In this document: in pieces, positions 1 to 9,493 of the stretch
Numbering within the stretch: the stretch's first letter is position 1
How the letters are laid out: each line of letters opens with the position of its first letter
From: Limnoperna fortunei
Lineage: Eukaryota > Mollusca > Bivalvia > Mytilida > Modiolidae
Direction: 5' to 3'
DNA length: 64,000 nucleotides
NCBI GenBank assembly: GCA_944474755.1
Contig: OX104115.1
Span: 74,314,993 to 74,378,992, forward strand
Notes under the pieces: model-generated
What the model was told of the DNA's origin: nothing
What the model saw: the letters and a program-made list of their open reading frames with translations, nothing else
The model's database searches: none
Translations under genes and position numbers: made by a program

Positions 1-387
1 TTCTCAGAAGGCACCAACCCGAGACGATGCTCTTGGCTTAGCCTTGTATGTACCAATTTAGAATTTTTATTGAAATCTAAGAATTTATCAGAAGGCACCC
101 ACCCGAGACGATGCTCTTGGCTTAGCCTAGTGACATGTACCAATTTGGAATTTTTATTAAAATCTAAGAATTTCACAGAAGGCACCCACCCGAGACGATG
201 CTCTTGGCTTAGACTAGTGACATGTACCAATTTGGAATATTTATTAAAATCTAAGAATTTCTCAGAAGGCACCCACCCGAGACGATGCTCTTGGCTTAGC
301 CTAGTGACATGTACCAATTTGGAATTTTTATTAAAATATAAGAATTTCTCATAAGGCACCAACCCGAGACGATGCTCTTGGCTTAGC

Positions 388-412
388 CTAGTATGTACCA
401 ATTTAGAATTTT
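388..412 (+). repeat. 84-bp monomer class: 3-bp GAC loss (example)
   Basis: Here the usual TAGTGACATG reads TAGTATG, a loss of three bases, and the following TTTGG reads TTTAG. The two changes travel together in almost every case, so they mark one ancestral variant. Other examples lie near 649, 1945, 2203, 5952, 26200, 32288, 33851, 42471 and 45694. The unit is 84 bp and keeps the triplet phase. Confidence 0.88.
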
Positions 413-429
413 TATTAAAATCTAAGAAT

Positions 430-516
430 TTCTCAGAAGGCACCCACCCGAGACGATGCTCTTGGCTTAGCCTAGTGACATGTACCAATTTGGAATTTTT
501 ATTAAAATCTAAGAAT
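430..516 (+). repeat. Canonical 87-bp monomer (reference unit)
   Basis: This unit matches the majority base at every position I could judge and serves as the numbering reference, with unit position 1 at base 430. Unit positions 1-57 are about 54% G+C and hold two CpGs (20-21 and 25-26), a short hairpin-capable GGCT-T-AGCC and the palindrome ACATGT. Positions 58-87 are about 13% G+C, with A/T tracts centred roughly 8-10 bp apart and a 5-bp-arm inverted repeat ATTTT/AAAAT. The length is exactly 29 codons, so a reading frame that is open in one unit stays open in the next. Confidence 0.95.
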
Positions 517-1554
517 TTCTCAGAAGGCACCCACCCGAGACGATGCTCTTGGCTTAGCCTAGTGACATGTACCAATTTGGAATTTTTATTAAAATCTAAG
601 AATTTCTCAGAAGGCACCAACCCGAGACGATGCTCTTGGCTTAGCCTAGTATGTACCAATTTAGAATTTTTATTAAAATCTAAGAATTTCTCAGAAGGCA
701 CCCACCCGAGACGATGCTCTTGGCTTAGCCTAGTGTCCTGTACTAATTTAGAATTTTTATTAAAATCTAAGAATTTCTCAGAAGGCACCCACCCGAGACG
801 ATGCTCTTGGCTTAGCCTAGTGACATGTACCAATTTGGAATATTTATTAAAATCTAAGAATTTCTCAGAAGGCACCCACCCGAGACGATGCTCTTGGCTT
901 AGCCTAGTGACATGTACCACTTTGGAATTTTTACTAAAATCTAAGAATTTCTCAGAAGGCACCCACCCGAGATGATGCTCTTGGCTTAGCCTAGTGACAT
1001 GTACCACTTTGGAATTTTTACTAAAATCTAAGAATTTCTCAGAAGGCACCCACCCGAGATGATGCTCTTGGCTTAGCCTAGTGACATGTACCAATTTGGA
1101 CTTTTTATTAAAATCTAAGAATTTCTCAGAAGGCACCCACCCGAGACGATGCTCTTGGCTTAGCCTAGTGACATGTACCAATTTGGAATATTTATTAAAA
1201 TCTAAGAATTTCTCAGAAGGCACCCACCCGAGACGATGCTCTTGGCTTAGCCTAGTGACATGTACCAATTTGGAATTTTTATTACAATCTAAGAATTTCT
1301 CAGAAGGCACCAACCCGAGACGATGCTCTTGGCTTAGCCTTGTATGTACCAATTTAGAATTTTTATTGAAATCTAAGAATTTATCAGAAGGCACCCACCC
1401 TAGACGATGCTCTTGGCTTAGACTAGTGACATGTACCAATTTGGAATATTTAGTAAAATCTAAGAATTTCTCAGAAGGCACCCACCCGAGACGATGCTCT
1501 TGGCTTAGCCTAGTGACATGTACCAATTTGGAATTTTTATTAAAATCTAAGAAT

Positions 1555-2244
1555 TTCTCAGAAGGCACCAACCCGAGACGATGCTCTTGGCTTAGCCTTG
1601 TATGTACCAATTTAGAATTTTTATTGAAATCTAAGAATTTCTCAGAAGGCACCCACCCGAGACGATGCTCTTGGCTTAGCCTAGTGACATGTACCAATTT
1701 GGAATTTTTATTAAAATCTAAGAATTTCACAGAAGGCACCCACCCGAGACGATGCTCTTGGCTTAGACTAGTGACATGTACCAATTTGGAATATTTATTA
1801 AAATCTAAGAATTTCTCAGAAGGCACCCACCCGAGACGATGCTCTTGGCTTAGCCTAGTGACATGTACCAATTTGGAATTTTTATTAAAATATAAGAATT
1901 TCTCATAAGGCACCAACCCGAGACGATGCTCTTGGCTTAGCCTAGTATGTACCAATTTAGAATTTTTATTAAAATCTAAGAATTTCTCAGAAGGCACCCA
2001 CCCGAGACGATGCTCTTAGCTTAGCCTAGTGACATGTACCAATTTGGAATTTTTATTAAAATCTAAGAATTTCTCAGAAGGCACCCACCCGAGACGATGC
2101 TCTTGGCTTAGCCTAGTGACATGTACCAATTTGGAATTTTTATTAAAATCTAAGAATTTCTCAGAAGGCACCAACCCGAGACGATGCTCTTGGCTTAGCC
2201 TAGTATGTACCAATTTAGAATTTTTATTAAAATCTAAGAATTTA
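1555..2244 (+). repeat. 18-unit higher-order repeat, partial copy 2
   Basis: About 690 bp match bases 1-690 at a constant offset of 1554. The match ends near 2245, where this copy carries a C-to-A change and a GGC-to-GAC change absent from the first copy. The truncation marks an exchange junction with the following mosaic. Confidence 0.8.
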
Positions 2245-2390
2245 TCAGAAGACACCCACCCGAGACGATGCTCTTGGCTTAGCCTAGTGACATGTACCAA
2301 TTTGGAATTTTTATTAAAATCTAAGAATTTCACAGAAGGCACCCACCCGAGACGATGCTCTTGGCTTAGCCTAGTGACATGTACCAATTT

Positions 2391-2410
2391 GGAATTTTGT
2401 ATTAAAATCT
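2391..2410 (+). repeat. 88-bp monomer class: +1 GTATT (example)
   Basis: The T-run reads TTTTGTATT instead of TTTTTATT, one base longer, giving an 88-bp unit. The class recurs throughout the window (near 3618, 6146, 10915, 21617, 44499, 51209) and is dense after 61550. Each occurrence shifts both open frames and explains why so many long reading frames end just after this point. It also removes the minus-strand AATAAA hexamer that ordinary units carry. Confidence 0.9.
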
Positions 2411-2490
2411 AAGAATTTCTCAGAAGGCACCCACCCGAGACGATGCTCTTGGCTTAGCCTAGTGACATGTACCAATTTGGAATTTTTATT

Positions 2491-2510
2491 AAAATGTAAG
2501 AATTTTTCAG
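2491..2510 (+). repeat. Linked double-substitution class spanning a unit boundary (example)
   Basis: Two substitutions 10 bp apart, C to G at 2496 and C to T at 2506, almost always occur together (GTAAG followed by TTTTTC), although they lie on either side of the conventional unit boundary. Dozens of copies exist, for example near 2936, 3716, 9788, 14317, 28142 and 54521. Rare units with only the second change (about 6249, 6946, 12849, 59401) show that the two can separate. Confidence 0.85.
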
Positions 2511-3670
2511 AAGGCACCCACCCGAGACGATGCTCTTGGCTTAGCCTAGTGACATGTACCAATTTGGAATTTTTATTAAAATCTAAGAATTTCTCAGAAG
2601 GCACCAACCCAAGACGATGCTTTTGGCTTAGCCTAGTGACATGTACCAATTTGGAATTTTTATTAAAATCTAAGAATTTCACAGAAGGCACCCACCCGAG
2701 ACGATGCTCTTGGCTTAGCCTAGTGACATGTTCCAATTTAGAATTTTTATTAAAATCTAAGAATTTCTCAGAAGGCACCCACCCGAGACGATGCTCTTGG
2801 CTTAGCCTAGTGACATGTACCAATTTGGAATTTTTATTAAAATCTAAGAATTTCTCAGAAGGCACCAACCCGAGACGATGCTCTTGGCTTAGCCTAGTGA
2901 CATGTACCAATTTGGAATTTTTATTAAAATGTAAGAATTTTTCAGAAGGCACCCACCCGAGACGATGCTCTTGGCTTAGCCTAGTGACATGTACCAATTT
3001 GGACTTTTTATTAAAATCTAAGAATTTCTCAGAAGGCACCCACCCGAGACGATGCTCTTGGCTTAGCCTAGTGACATGTTCCAATTTGGAATTTTTATTA
3101 AAATCTAAGAATTTCTCAGAAGGCACCCACCCGAGACGATGCTCTTGGCTTAGCCTATAGTGACATGTACCAATTTGGAATTTTTATTAAAATCTAAGAA
3201 TTTCTCAGAAGGCACCCACCCGAAACGATGCTCTTGGCTTAGCCTAGTGACATGTACCAATTTGGAATTTTTATTAAAATCTAAGAATTTCTCAGAAGGC
3301 ACCCACCCGAGACGATGCTCTTGGCTTAGCCTAGTGACATGTACCAATTTGGAATTTTTATTAAAATCTAAGAATTTCTAAGAAGGCACCAACCCGAGAC
3401 GATGCTCTTGGCTTAGCCTAGTATGTACCAATTTAGAAATTTTATTAAAATCTAAGAATTTATCAGAAGGCACCCACCCGAGACGATGCTCTTGGCTTAG
3501 CCTAGTGACATGTACCAATTTGGAATTTTTATTAAAATCTAAGAATTTCACAGAAGGCACCCACCCGAGACGATGCTCTTGGCTTAGCCTAGTGACATGT
3601 ACCAATTTGGAATTTTGTATTAAAATCTAAGAATTTCTCAGAAGGCACCCACCCGAGACGATGCTCTTGG

Positions 3671-4720
3671 CTGAGCCTAGTGACATGTACCAATTTGGAA
3701 TTTTTATTAAAATGTAAGAATTTTTCAGAAGGCACCCACCCGAGACGATGCTCTTGGCTTAGCCTAGTGACATGTACCAATTTGGAATTTTTATTAAAAT
3801 CTAAGAATTTCACAGAAGGCACCAACCCGAGACGATGCTCTTGGCTTAGCCTAGTGACATGTTCCAATTTGGAATTTTTATTAAAATCTAAGAATTTCTC
3901 AGAAGGCACCCACCCGAGACGATGCTCTTGGCTTAGCCTAGTGACATGTACCAATTTGGAATTTTTATTAAAATCTAAGAATTTCTCAGAAGGCACCCAC
4001 CCGAGACGATGCTCTTGGCTTAGCCTATGGTGACATGTACCAATTGGAATTTTTATTAAAATCTAAGAATTTCTCAGAAGGCACCCACCCGAGACGATGC
4101 TCTTGGCTTAGCCTAGTGACATGTACCAATTTGGACTTTTTATTAAAAGCTAAGAATTTCTCAGAAGGCACCCACCCACCCGAGACGATGCTCTTGGCTT
4201 AGCCTAGTGACATGTACCAATTTGGAATTTTTATTAAAATCTAAGAATTTCACAGAAGGCACCCACCCGAGACGATGCTCTTGGCTTAGCCTAGCGACAT
4301 GTACCAATTTGGACTTTTTATTAAAATCTAAGAATTTCTCAGAAGGCACCCACCCGAGACGATGCTCTTGGCTTAGCCTAGTGACATGTACCAATTTGGA
4401 ATTTTTATTAAAATGTAAGAATTTTTCAGAAGGCACCCACCCGAGACGATGCTCTTGGCTTAGCCTAGTGACATGTACCAATTTGGAATTTTTATTAAAA
4501 TCTAAGAATTTCTCAGAAGGCACCCACCCGAGACAATGCTATTGGCTTAGCCTAGTGACATGTACCAATTTGGAATTTTTATTAAAATCTAAGAATTTCA
4601 CAGAAGGCACCCACCCGAGACGATGCTCTTGGCTTAGCCTAGTGACATGTAACAATTTGGAATTTTGTATTAAAATCTAAGAATTTCTCAGAAGGCACCC
4701 ACCCGAGACGATGCTCTTGG
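3671..4720 (+). repeat. 12-unit higher-order repeat, first occurrence (1050 bp)
   Basis: The segment starts at a diagnostic GGCTGAGCC (T to G) and the same base change recurs 1050 bp later at 4721. The order of 12 variant units inside matches copies at 24010, 30100, 35230, 37847 and 40284, whose period is 1046-1048 bp. The extra 4 bp here come from a local CCCA duplication near 4171-4182. Twelve units give 1044 bp, plus one 88-bp class unit and one +2/-1 unit. Confidence 0.83.
4171..4182 (+). repeat. 4-bp CACC/CCCA slippage insertion
   Basis: The usual CACCCACCCGAG reads CACCCACCCACCCGAG, one additional tetranucleotide in a short direct repeat, consistent with replication slippage. It makes this 12-unit repeat 1050 bp instead of 1046 bp and is private to this copy among those compared. 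Confidence 0.85.
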
Positions 4721-5684
4721 CTGAGCCTAGTGACATGTACCAATTTGGAATTTTTATTAAAATGTAAGAATTTTTCAGAAGGCACCCACCCGAGACGATG
4801 CTCTTGGCTTAGCCTAGTGACATGTACCAATTTGGAATTTTTATTAAAATCTAAGAATTTCACAGAAGGCACCAACCCGAGACGATGCTCTTGGCTTAGC
4901 CTAGTGACATGTTCCAATTTGGAATTTTTATTAAAATCTAAGAATTTCTCAGAAGGCACCCACCCGAGACGATGCTCTTGGCTTAGCCTAGTGACATGTA
5001 CCAATTTGGAATTTTTATTAAAATCTAAGAATTTCTCAGAAGGCACCCACCCGAGACGATGCTCTTGGCTTAGCCTATAGTGACATGTACCAATTGGAAT
5101 TTTTATTAAAATCTAAGAATTTCTCAGAAGGCACCCACCCGAGACGATGCTCTTGGCTTAGCCTAGTGACATGTACCAATTTGGACTTTTTATTAAAATC
5201 TAAGAATTTCTCAGAAGGCACCCACCCGAGACGATGCTCTTGGCTTAGCCTAGTGACATGTACCAATTTGGAATTTTTATTAAAATCTAAGAATTTCACA
5301 GAAGGCACCCACCCGAGACGATGCTCTTGGCTTAGCCTAGCGACATGTACCAATTTGGACTTTTTATTAAAATCTAAGAATTTCTCAGAAGGCACCCACC
5401 CGAGACGATGCTCTTGGCTTAGCCTAGTGACATGTACCAATTTGGAATTTTTATTAAAATGTAAGAATTTTTCAGAAGGCACCCACCCGAGACGATGCTC
5501 TTGGCTTAGCCTAGTGACATGTACCAATTTGGAATTTTTATTAAAATCTAAGAATTTCTCAGAAGGCACCCACCCGAGACAATGCTATTGGCTTAGCCTA
5601 GTGACATGTTCCAATTTGGAATTTTAATTAATCTCTAAGAATTTCTCAGAAGGCACCCACCCGAGACGATGCTCTTGGCTTAGC
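4721..5684 (+). repeat. 12-unit higher-order repeat, truncated second copy
   Basis: From the second GGCTGAGCC marker the unit order follows the preceding 12-unit repeat for about ten units. It then leaves it near 5600, where a unit reads GGAATTTTAATTAATC, and joins the 10-unit module that starts near 5685. Confidence 0.75.
5071..5100 (+). repeat. Compensated +2/-1 monomer class (example)
   Basis: CCTAGTGAC is expanded to CCTATAGTGAC (+2) and, 12 bp further on, CAATTTGG is shortened to CAATTGG (-1), giving an 88-bp unit. The pair is inherited as a block, near 5697, 6566, 24376, 25944, 26813, 30466, 32034, 32903, 33597, 34466, 35596, 36644, 38213, 40650, 42218 and 45440. A sister form near 37254 loses a G instead of a T. 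The -1 change places the ACATGT-internal ATG in the open plus-strand frame. Confidence 0.9.
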
Positions 5685-6553
5685 CTATAGTGACATGTAC
5701 CAATTGGAATTTTTATTAAAATCCAAGAATTTCTCAGAAGGCACCCACCCGAGACGATGCTCTTGGCTTAGCCTAGTGACATGTACCAATTTGGAATGTT
5801 TATTAAAATCTAAGAATTTCTCAGAAGGCACCCACCCGAGACGATGCTCTTGGCTTAGCCTAGTGACATGTACCAATTTGGAATTTTTATTAAAATCTAA
5901 GAATTTCTCAGAAGGCACCAACCCGAGACGATGCTCTTGGCTTAGCCTAGTATGTACCAATTTAGAATTTTTATTAAAATCTAAGAATTTCTCAGAAGGC
6001 ACCCACCCGAGACGATGCTCTTGGCTTAGCCTAGTGACATGTACCAATTTGGAATTTTTATTAAAATCTAAGAATTTCACAGACGGCACCCACCCGAGAC
6101 GATGCTCTTGGCTTAGCCTAGTGACATGTACCAATTTGGAATTTTGTATTAAAATCTAAGAATTTGTCAGAAGGCACCCACCCGAGACGATGCTCTTGGC
6201 TTAGCCTAGTGACATGTACCAATTTGGAATTTTTATTAAAATCTAAGAATTTTTCAGAAGGCACCCACCCGAGACGATGCTCTTGGCTTAGCCTAGTGAC
6301 ATGTACCAATTTGGACTTTTTATTAAAATCTAAGAATTTCTCAGAAGGCAACCACCCGAGACGATGCTCATGGCTTAGCCTAGTGACATGTACCAATTTG
6401 GAATTTTTATTAAAATCTAAGAATTTCTCAGAAGGCACCCACCCGAGACGATGCTCTTGGCTTAGCCTAGTGACATGTTCCAATTTGGAATTTTAATTAA
6501 AATCTAAGAATTTCTCAGAAGGCACCCACCCGACACGATGCTCTTGGCTTAGC
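5685..6553 (+). repeat. 10-unit module, copy 1 (869 bp)
   Basis: A run of ten units begins with the +2/-1 class, then a GAATG unit, an 84-bp unit, a CAGACGG unit and an 88-bp unit. It recurs at 25932, 32022, 33585, 42206 and 45428. The length follows from 870 +1 -3 +1. The first copy differs in lacking the GTAAG change near 6241 that the other copies have. Confidence 0.82.
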
Positions 6554-7423
6554 CTATAGTGACATGTACCAATTGGAATTTTTATTAAAATCTAAGAATT
6601 TCTCAGAAGGCACCCACCCGAGACGATGCTCTTGGCTTAGCCTAGTGACATGTACCAATTTGGAATGTTTATTAAAATCTAAGAATTTCTCAGAAGGCAC
6701 CCACCCGAGACGATGCTCTTGGCTTAGCCTAGTGACATGTACTAATTTGGAATTTTTATTAAAATCTAAGAATTTCACAGAAGGCACCCACCCGAGACGA
6801 TGCTCTTGGCTTAGCCTAGTGACATGTACCAATTTGGAATTTTTATTAAAATCTAAGAATTTCTCAGAAGGCACCAACCCGAGACGATGCTCTTGGCTTA
6901 GCCTAGTATGTACCAATTTAGAATTTTTATTAAAATCTAAGAATTTTTCAGAAGGCACCCACCCGAGACGATGCTCTTGGCTTAGCCTAGTGACATGTAC
7001 CAATTTGGAATTTTTTATTAAAATCTAAGAATTTCTCAGAAGGCACCAACCCGAGACGATGCTCTTGGCTTAGCCTAGTATGTACCAATTTAGAATTTTT
7101 ATTAAAATCTAAGAATTTTTCAGAAGGCACCCACCCGAGACGATGCTCTTGGCTTAGCCTAGTGACATGTACCAATTTGGACTTTTTTATTAAAATCTAA
7201 GAATTTCTCAGAAGGCACCCACCCGAGACGATGCTCTTGGCTTAGCCTAGTGACATTTACCAATTTGGAATTTTTATTAAAATCTAAGAATTTCTCAGAA
7301 GGCACCCACCCGAGACGATGCTCTTGGCTTAGCCTAGTACATGTTCCAATTTGGAATTTTTATTAAAATCTAAGAATTTCTCAGAAGGCACCCACCCGAG
7401 ACAATGCTCTTGGCTTAGCCTAT
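6554..7423 (+). repeat. Diverged partial repeat of the 10-unit module
   Basis: The segment opens with the same +2/-1 and GAATG units as the module at 5685. It then takes a different order, including two successive 84-bp units near 6907 and 7078 and two homopolymer expansions (TTTTTTA near 7012 and 7183). A -1 unit (CTAGTACATG) is present near 7338. It looks like an incomplete exchange product. Confidence 0.65.
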
Positions 7424-7530
7424 AATGACATGTACCAATTTGGAATTTTTATTAAAATCGAAGAATTTCACAGAAGGCACCCACCCAAGACGATGCTCTT
7501 GGCTTAGCCTAGCGACATGTTCCAATTTGG

Positions 7531-7550
7531 AATTTTTATTTATTAAAATC
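7531..7550 (+). repeat. +4 TATT duplication unit, first copy
   Basis: TTTTTATTAAAA reads TTTTTATTTATTAAAA, a duplicated TATT giving a 91-bp unit. The same event with the same neighbours appears near 10470-10489, so it predates the duplication at offset 2939. Confidence 0.87.
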
Positions 7551-8100
7551 TAAGAATTTCTCAGAAGGCACCAGCCCGAGACGATGCTCTTGGCTTAGCC
7601 TAGTGACATGTACCAATTTGGAATTTTTATTAAAATCTAAGAATTTCTCAGAAGGCACCAACCCGAGACGATGCTCTTGGCTTAGCCTAGTGACATGTAC
7701 CAATTTGGAATTTTTATTAAAATGTAAGAATTTTTCAGAAGGCACCCACCCGAGACGATGCTCTTGGCTTAGCCTAGTGACATGTACCAATTTGGACTTT
7801 TTATTAAAATCTAAGAATTTCTCAGAAGGCACCCACCCGAGACGATGCTCTTGGCTTAGCCTAGTGACATGTACCAATTTGGACTTTTTATTAAGATCTA
7901 AGAATTTCTCAGAAGGCACCCACCCGAGACGATGCTCTTGGCTTAGCCTAGTGACATGTACCAATTTGGAATTTTGTATTAAAATCTAAGAATTTGTCAG
8001 AAGGCACCCACCCGAGACGATGCTCTTGGCTTAGCCTAGTGACATGTACCAATTTGGAATTTTTATTAAAATGTAAGAATTTTTCAGAAGGCACCCACCC

Positions 8101-8130
8101 GAGACGATGCTCTTGGGGACTTTTTATTAA
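8101..8130 (+). repeat. Truncated 61-bp monomer (26-bp internal deletion)
   Basis: After CTCTTGG at 8116 the sequence jumps directly to GGACTTTTT. The 26 bases that normally run from CTTAGCC through CCAATTT are missing. Both sides are ordinary satellite, so this is a deletion inside one unit, not a foreign insertion. It is the largest single-unit loss I found in the window. Confidence 0.9.
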
Positions 8131-9493
8131 AATCTAAGAATTTCTCAGAAGGCACCCACCCGAGACGATGCTCATGGCTTAGCCTTGTGACATATACCAA
8201 TTTGGAATTTTTATTAAAATCTTAGAATTTCTCAGAAGGCACCCACCCGAGACGATGCTCTTGGCTTAGCCTAGTGACATGTTCCAATTTGGAATTTTTA
8301 TTAAAATCTAAGAATTTCTCAGAAGGCACCAACCCGAGACGATGCTCTTGGCTTAGCCTAGTGACATGTACCAATTTGGAATTTTTATTAAAATCTAAGA
8401 ATTTCACAGAAGGCACCCTCCCGAGACGATGCTCTTGGCTTAGCCTAGTGACATGTTCCAATTTGGAATTTTTATTAAAATCTAAGAATTTCTCAGAAGG
8501 CACCCACCCGAGACGATGCTCTTGGCTTAACCTAGTGACATGTACCAATTTGGAATTTTTATTAAAATCTAAGAATTTCTCAGAAGGCACGCACCCGAGA
8601 CGATGCTCTTGGCTTAGCCTAGTGACATGTACCAATTTGGAATTTAGTATTAAAATCTAAGAATATCTCAGAAGGCACCTACCCGAGACAATGCTCTTGG
8701 CTTAGCCTAGTGACATGTACCAATTTGGAATTTTTATTAAAATGTAAGAATTTTTCAGAAGGCACCCACCCGAGACGATGCTCTTGGCTTAGCCAAGTGA
8801 CATGTGCCAATTTGGAATTTTAATTAAAATCTAAGAATTTCTCAGAAGGCACGCACCCGAGACGATGCTCTTGGCTTAGCCTAGTGACATGTACCAATTT
8901 GGAATTTTGTATTAAAATCTAAGAATATCTCAGAAGGCACCCACCCGAGACGATGCTCTTGGCTTAGCCTAGTGACATGTTCCAATTTTGAATTTTTATT
9001 AAAATCTAAGAATTTCTCAGAAGGCACCCACCCGAGACGATGCTCTTGGCTTAGCCTAGTGACATGTACCAATTTGGACTTTTTATTAAAATCTAAGAAT
9101 TTCTCAGAAGGCACCCACCCGAGACGATGCTCTTGGCTTAGCCTAGTGACATGTACCAATTTGGACTATTTATTAAAATCTAAGAATTTCTCAGAAGGCA
9201 CCCACCCGAGACGATGCTCTTGGCTTAGCCTAGTGACATGTACCAATTTGGAATTTTTATTAAAATCTAAGAATTTCTCAGAAGGCACCCACCCGAGACG
9301 ATGCTCTTGGCTTAGCCTAGTGACATGTTCCAATTTGGAATTTTTATTAAAATCTAAGAATTTCTCAGAAGGCACCCACCCGAGACGATGCTCTTGGCTT
9401 AGCCTAGTGAAATGTACCACTTTGGAATTTTTATTAAAATCTAAGAATTTCTCAGAAGGCACCCACCCGAGATGATGCTCTTGGCTTAGCCTA

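Larger units (their letters stand above)
1..1554 (+). repeat. 18-unit higher-order repeat, copy 1 (1554 bp)
   Basis: The order of variant units from base 1, including 84-bp units whose 3-bp loss lies at about 45, 391 and 649, is repeated 1554 bp later at about 1599, 1945 and 2203. The expected 18 x 87 = 1566 bp is reduced by 12 bp because four units carry the 3-bp loss. Differences between copies are few, for example near base 82 against 1636. Confidence 0.82.
2245..3670 (+). repeat. Mosaic satellite segment without a clear higher-order period
   Basis: Sixteen or so units carry common variants (the 88-bp class, the GTAAG/TTTTTC pair, GGACT, TTCC). No order repeats immediately on either side, although individual runs resemble the 12-unit module that starts near 3671. 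A +2 change (CTATAG) occurs near 3156 without the compensating -1. Confidence 0.7.
7424..9493 (+). repeat. Degenerate mosaic segment
   Basis: This stretch holds more private changes than most of the array: a +2 unit near 7421, a +4 unit near 7540, a 26-bp internal deletion at 8116, CTTAG for CTAAG near 8221, GCCAAG near 8794, and several CACGC units. No clean higher-order period is visible. Part of it (about 7501-7790) is shared with 10440-10729 at offset 2939. Confidence 0.7.

Noticed and set aside
430..516. CENP-B box in the monomer
   Set aside because: I compared the GC-rich half on both strands with the NTTCGNNNNANNCGGGN pattern. The CGGG in the minus strand is not preceded by TTCG and A at the required spacing.
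430..516. Telomere-type repeat
   Set aside because: No TTAGGG, TTTAGGG or TTAGG runs are present, and the unit is far longer than telomeric repeats.
430..516. TATTAAAA as a TATA box or promoter in each unit
   Set aside because: It occurs in nearly every unit as part of an AT-rich half, with no initiator, downstream gene or other promoter element.
430..516. Hairpins GGCT-T-AGCC and ATTTT/AAAAT as terminators or structured RNA
   Set aside because: The arms are 4-5 bp with a 1-4-base loop, too small to be stable or specific. No associated transcript is evident.
8101..8130. Insertion of foreign DNA at the broken unit
   Set aside because: Both sides are ordinary satellite and the join is explained by a 26-bp loss. 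No extra bases are present.
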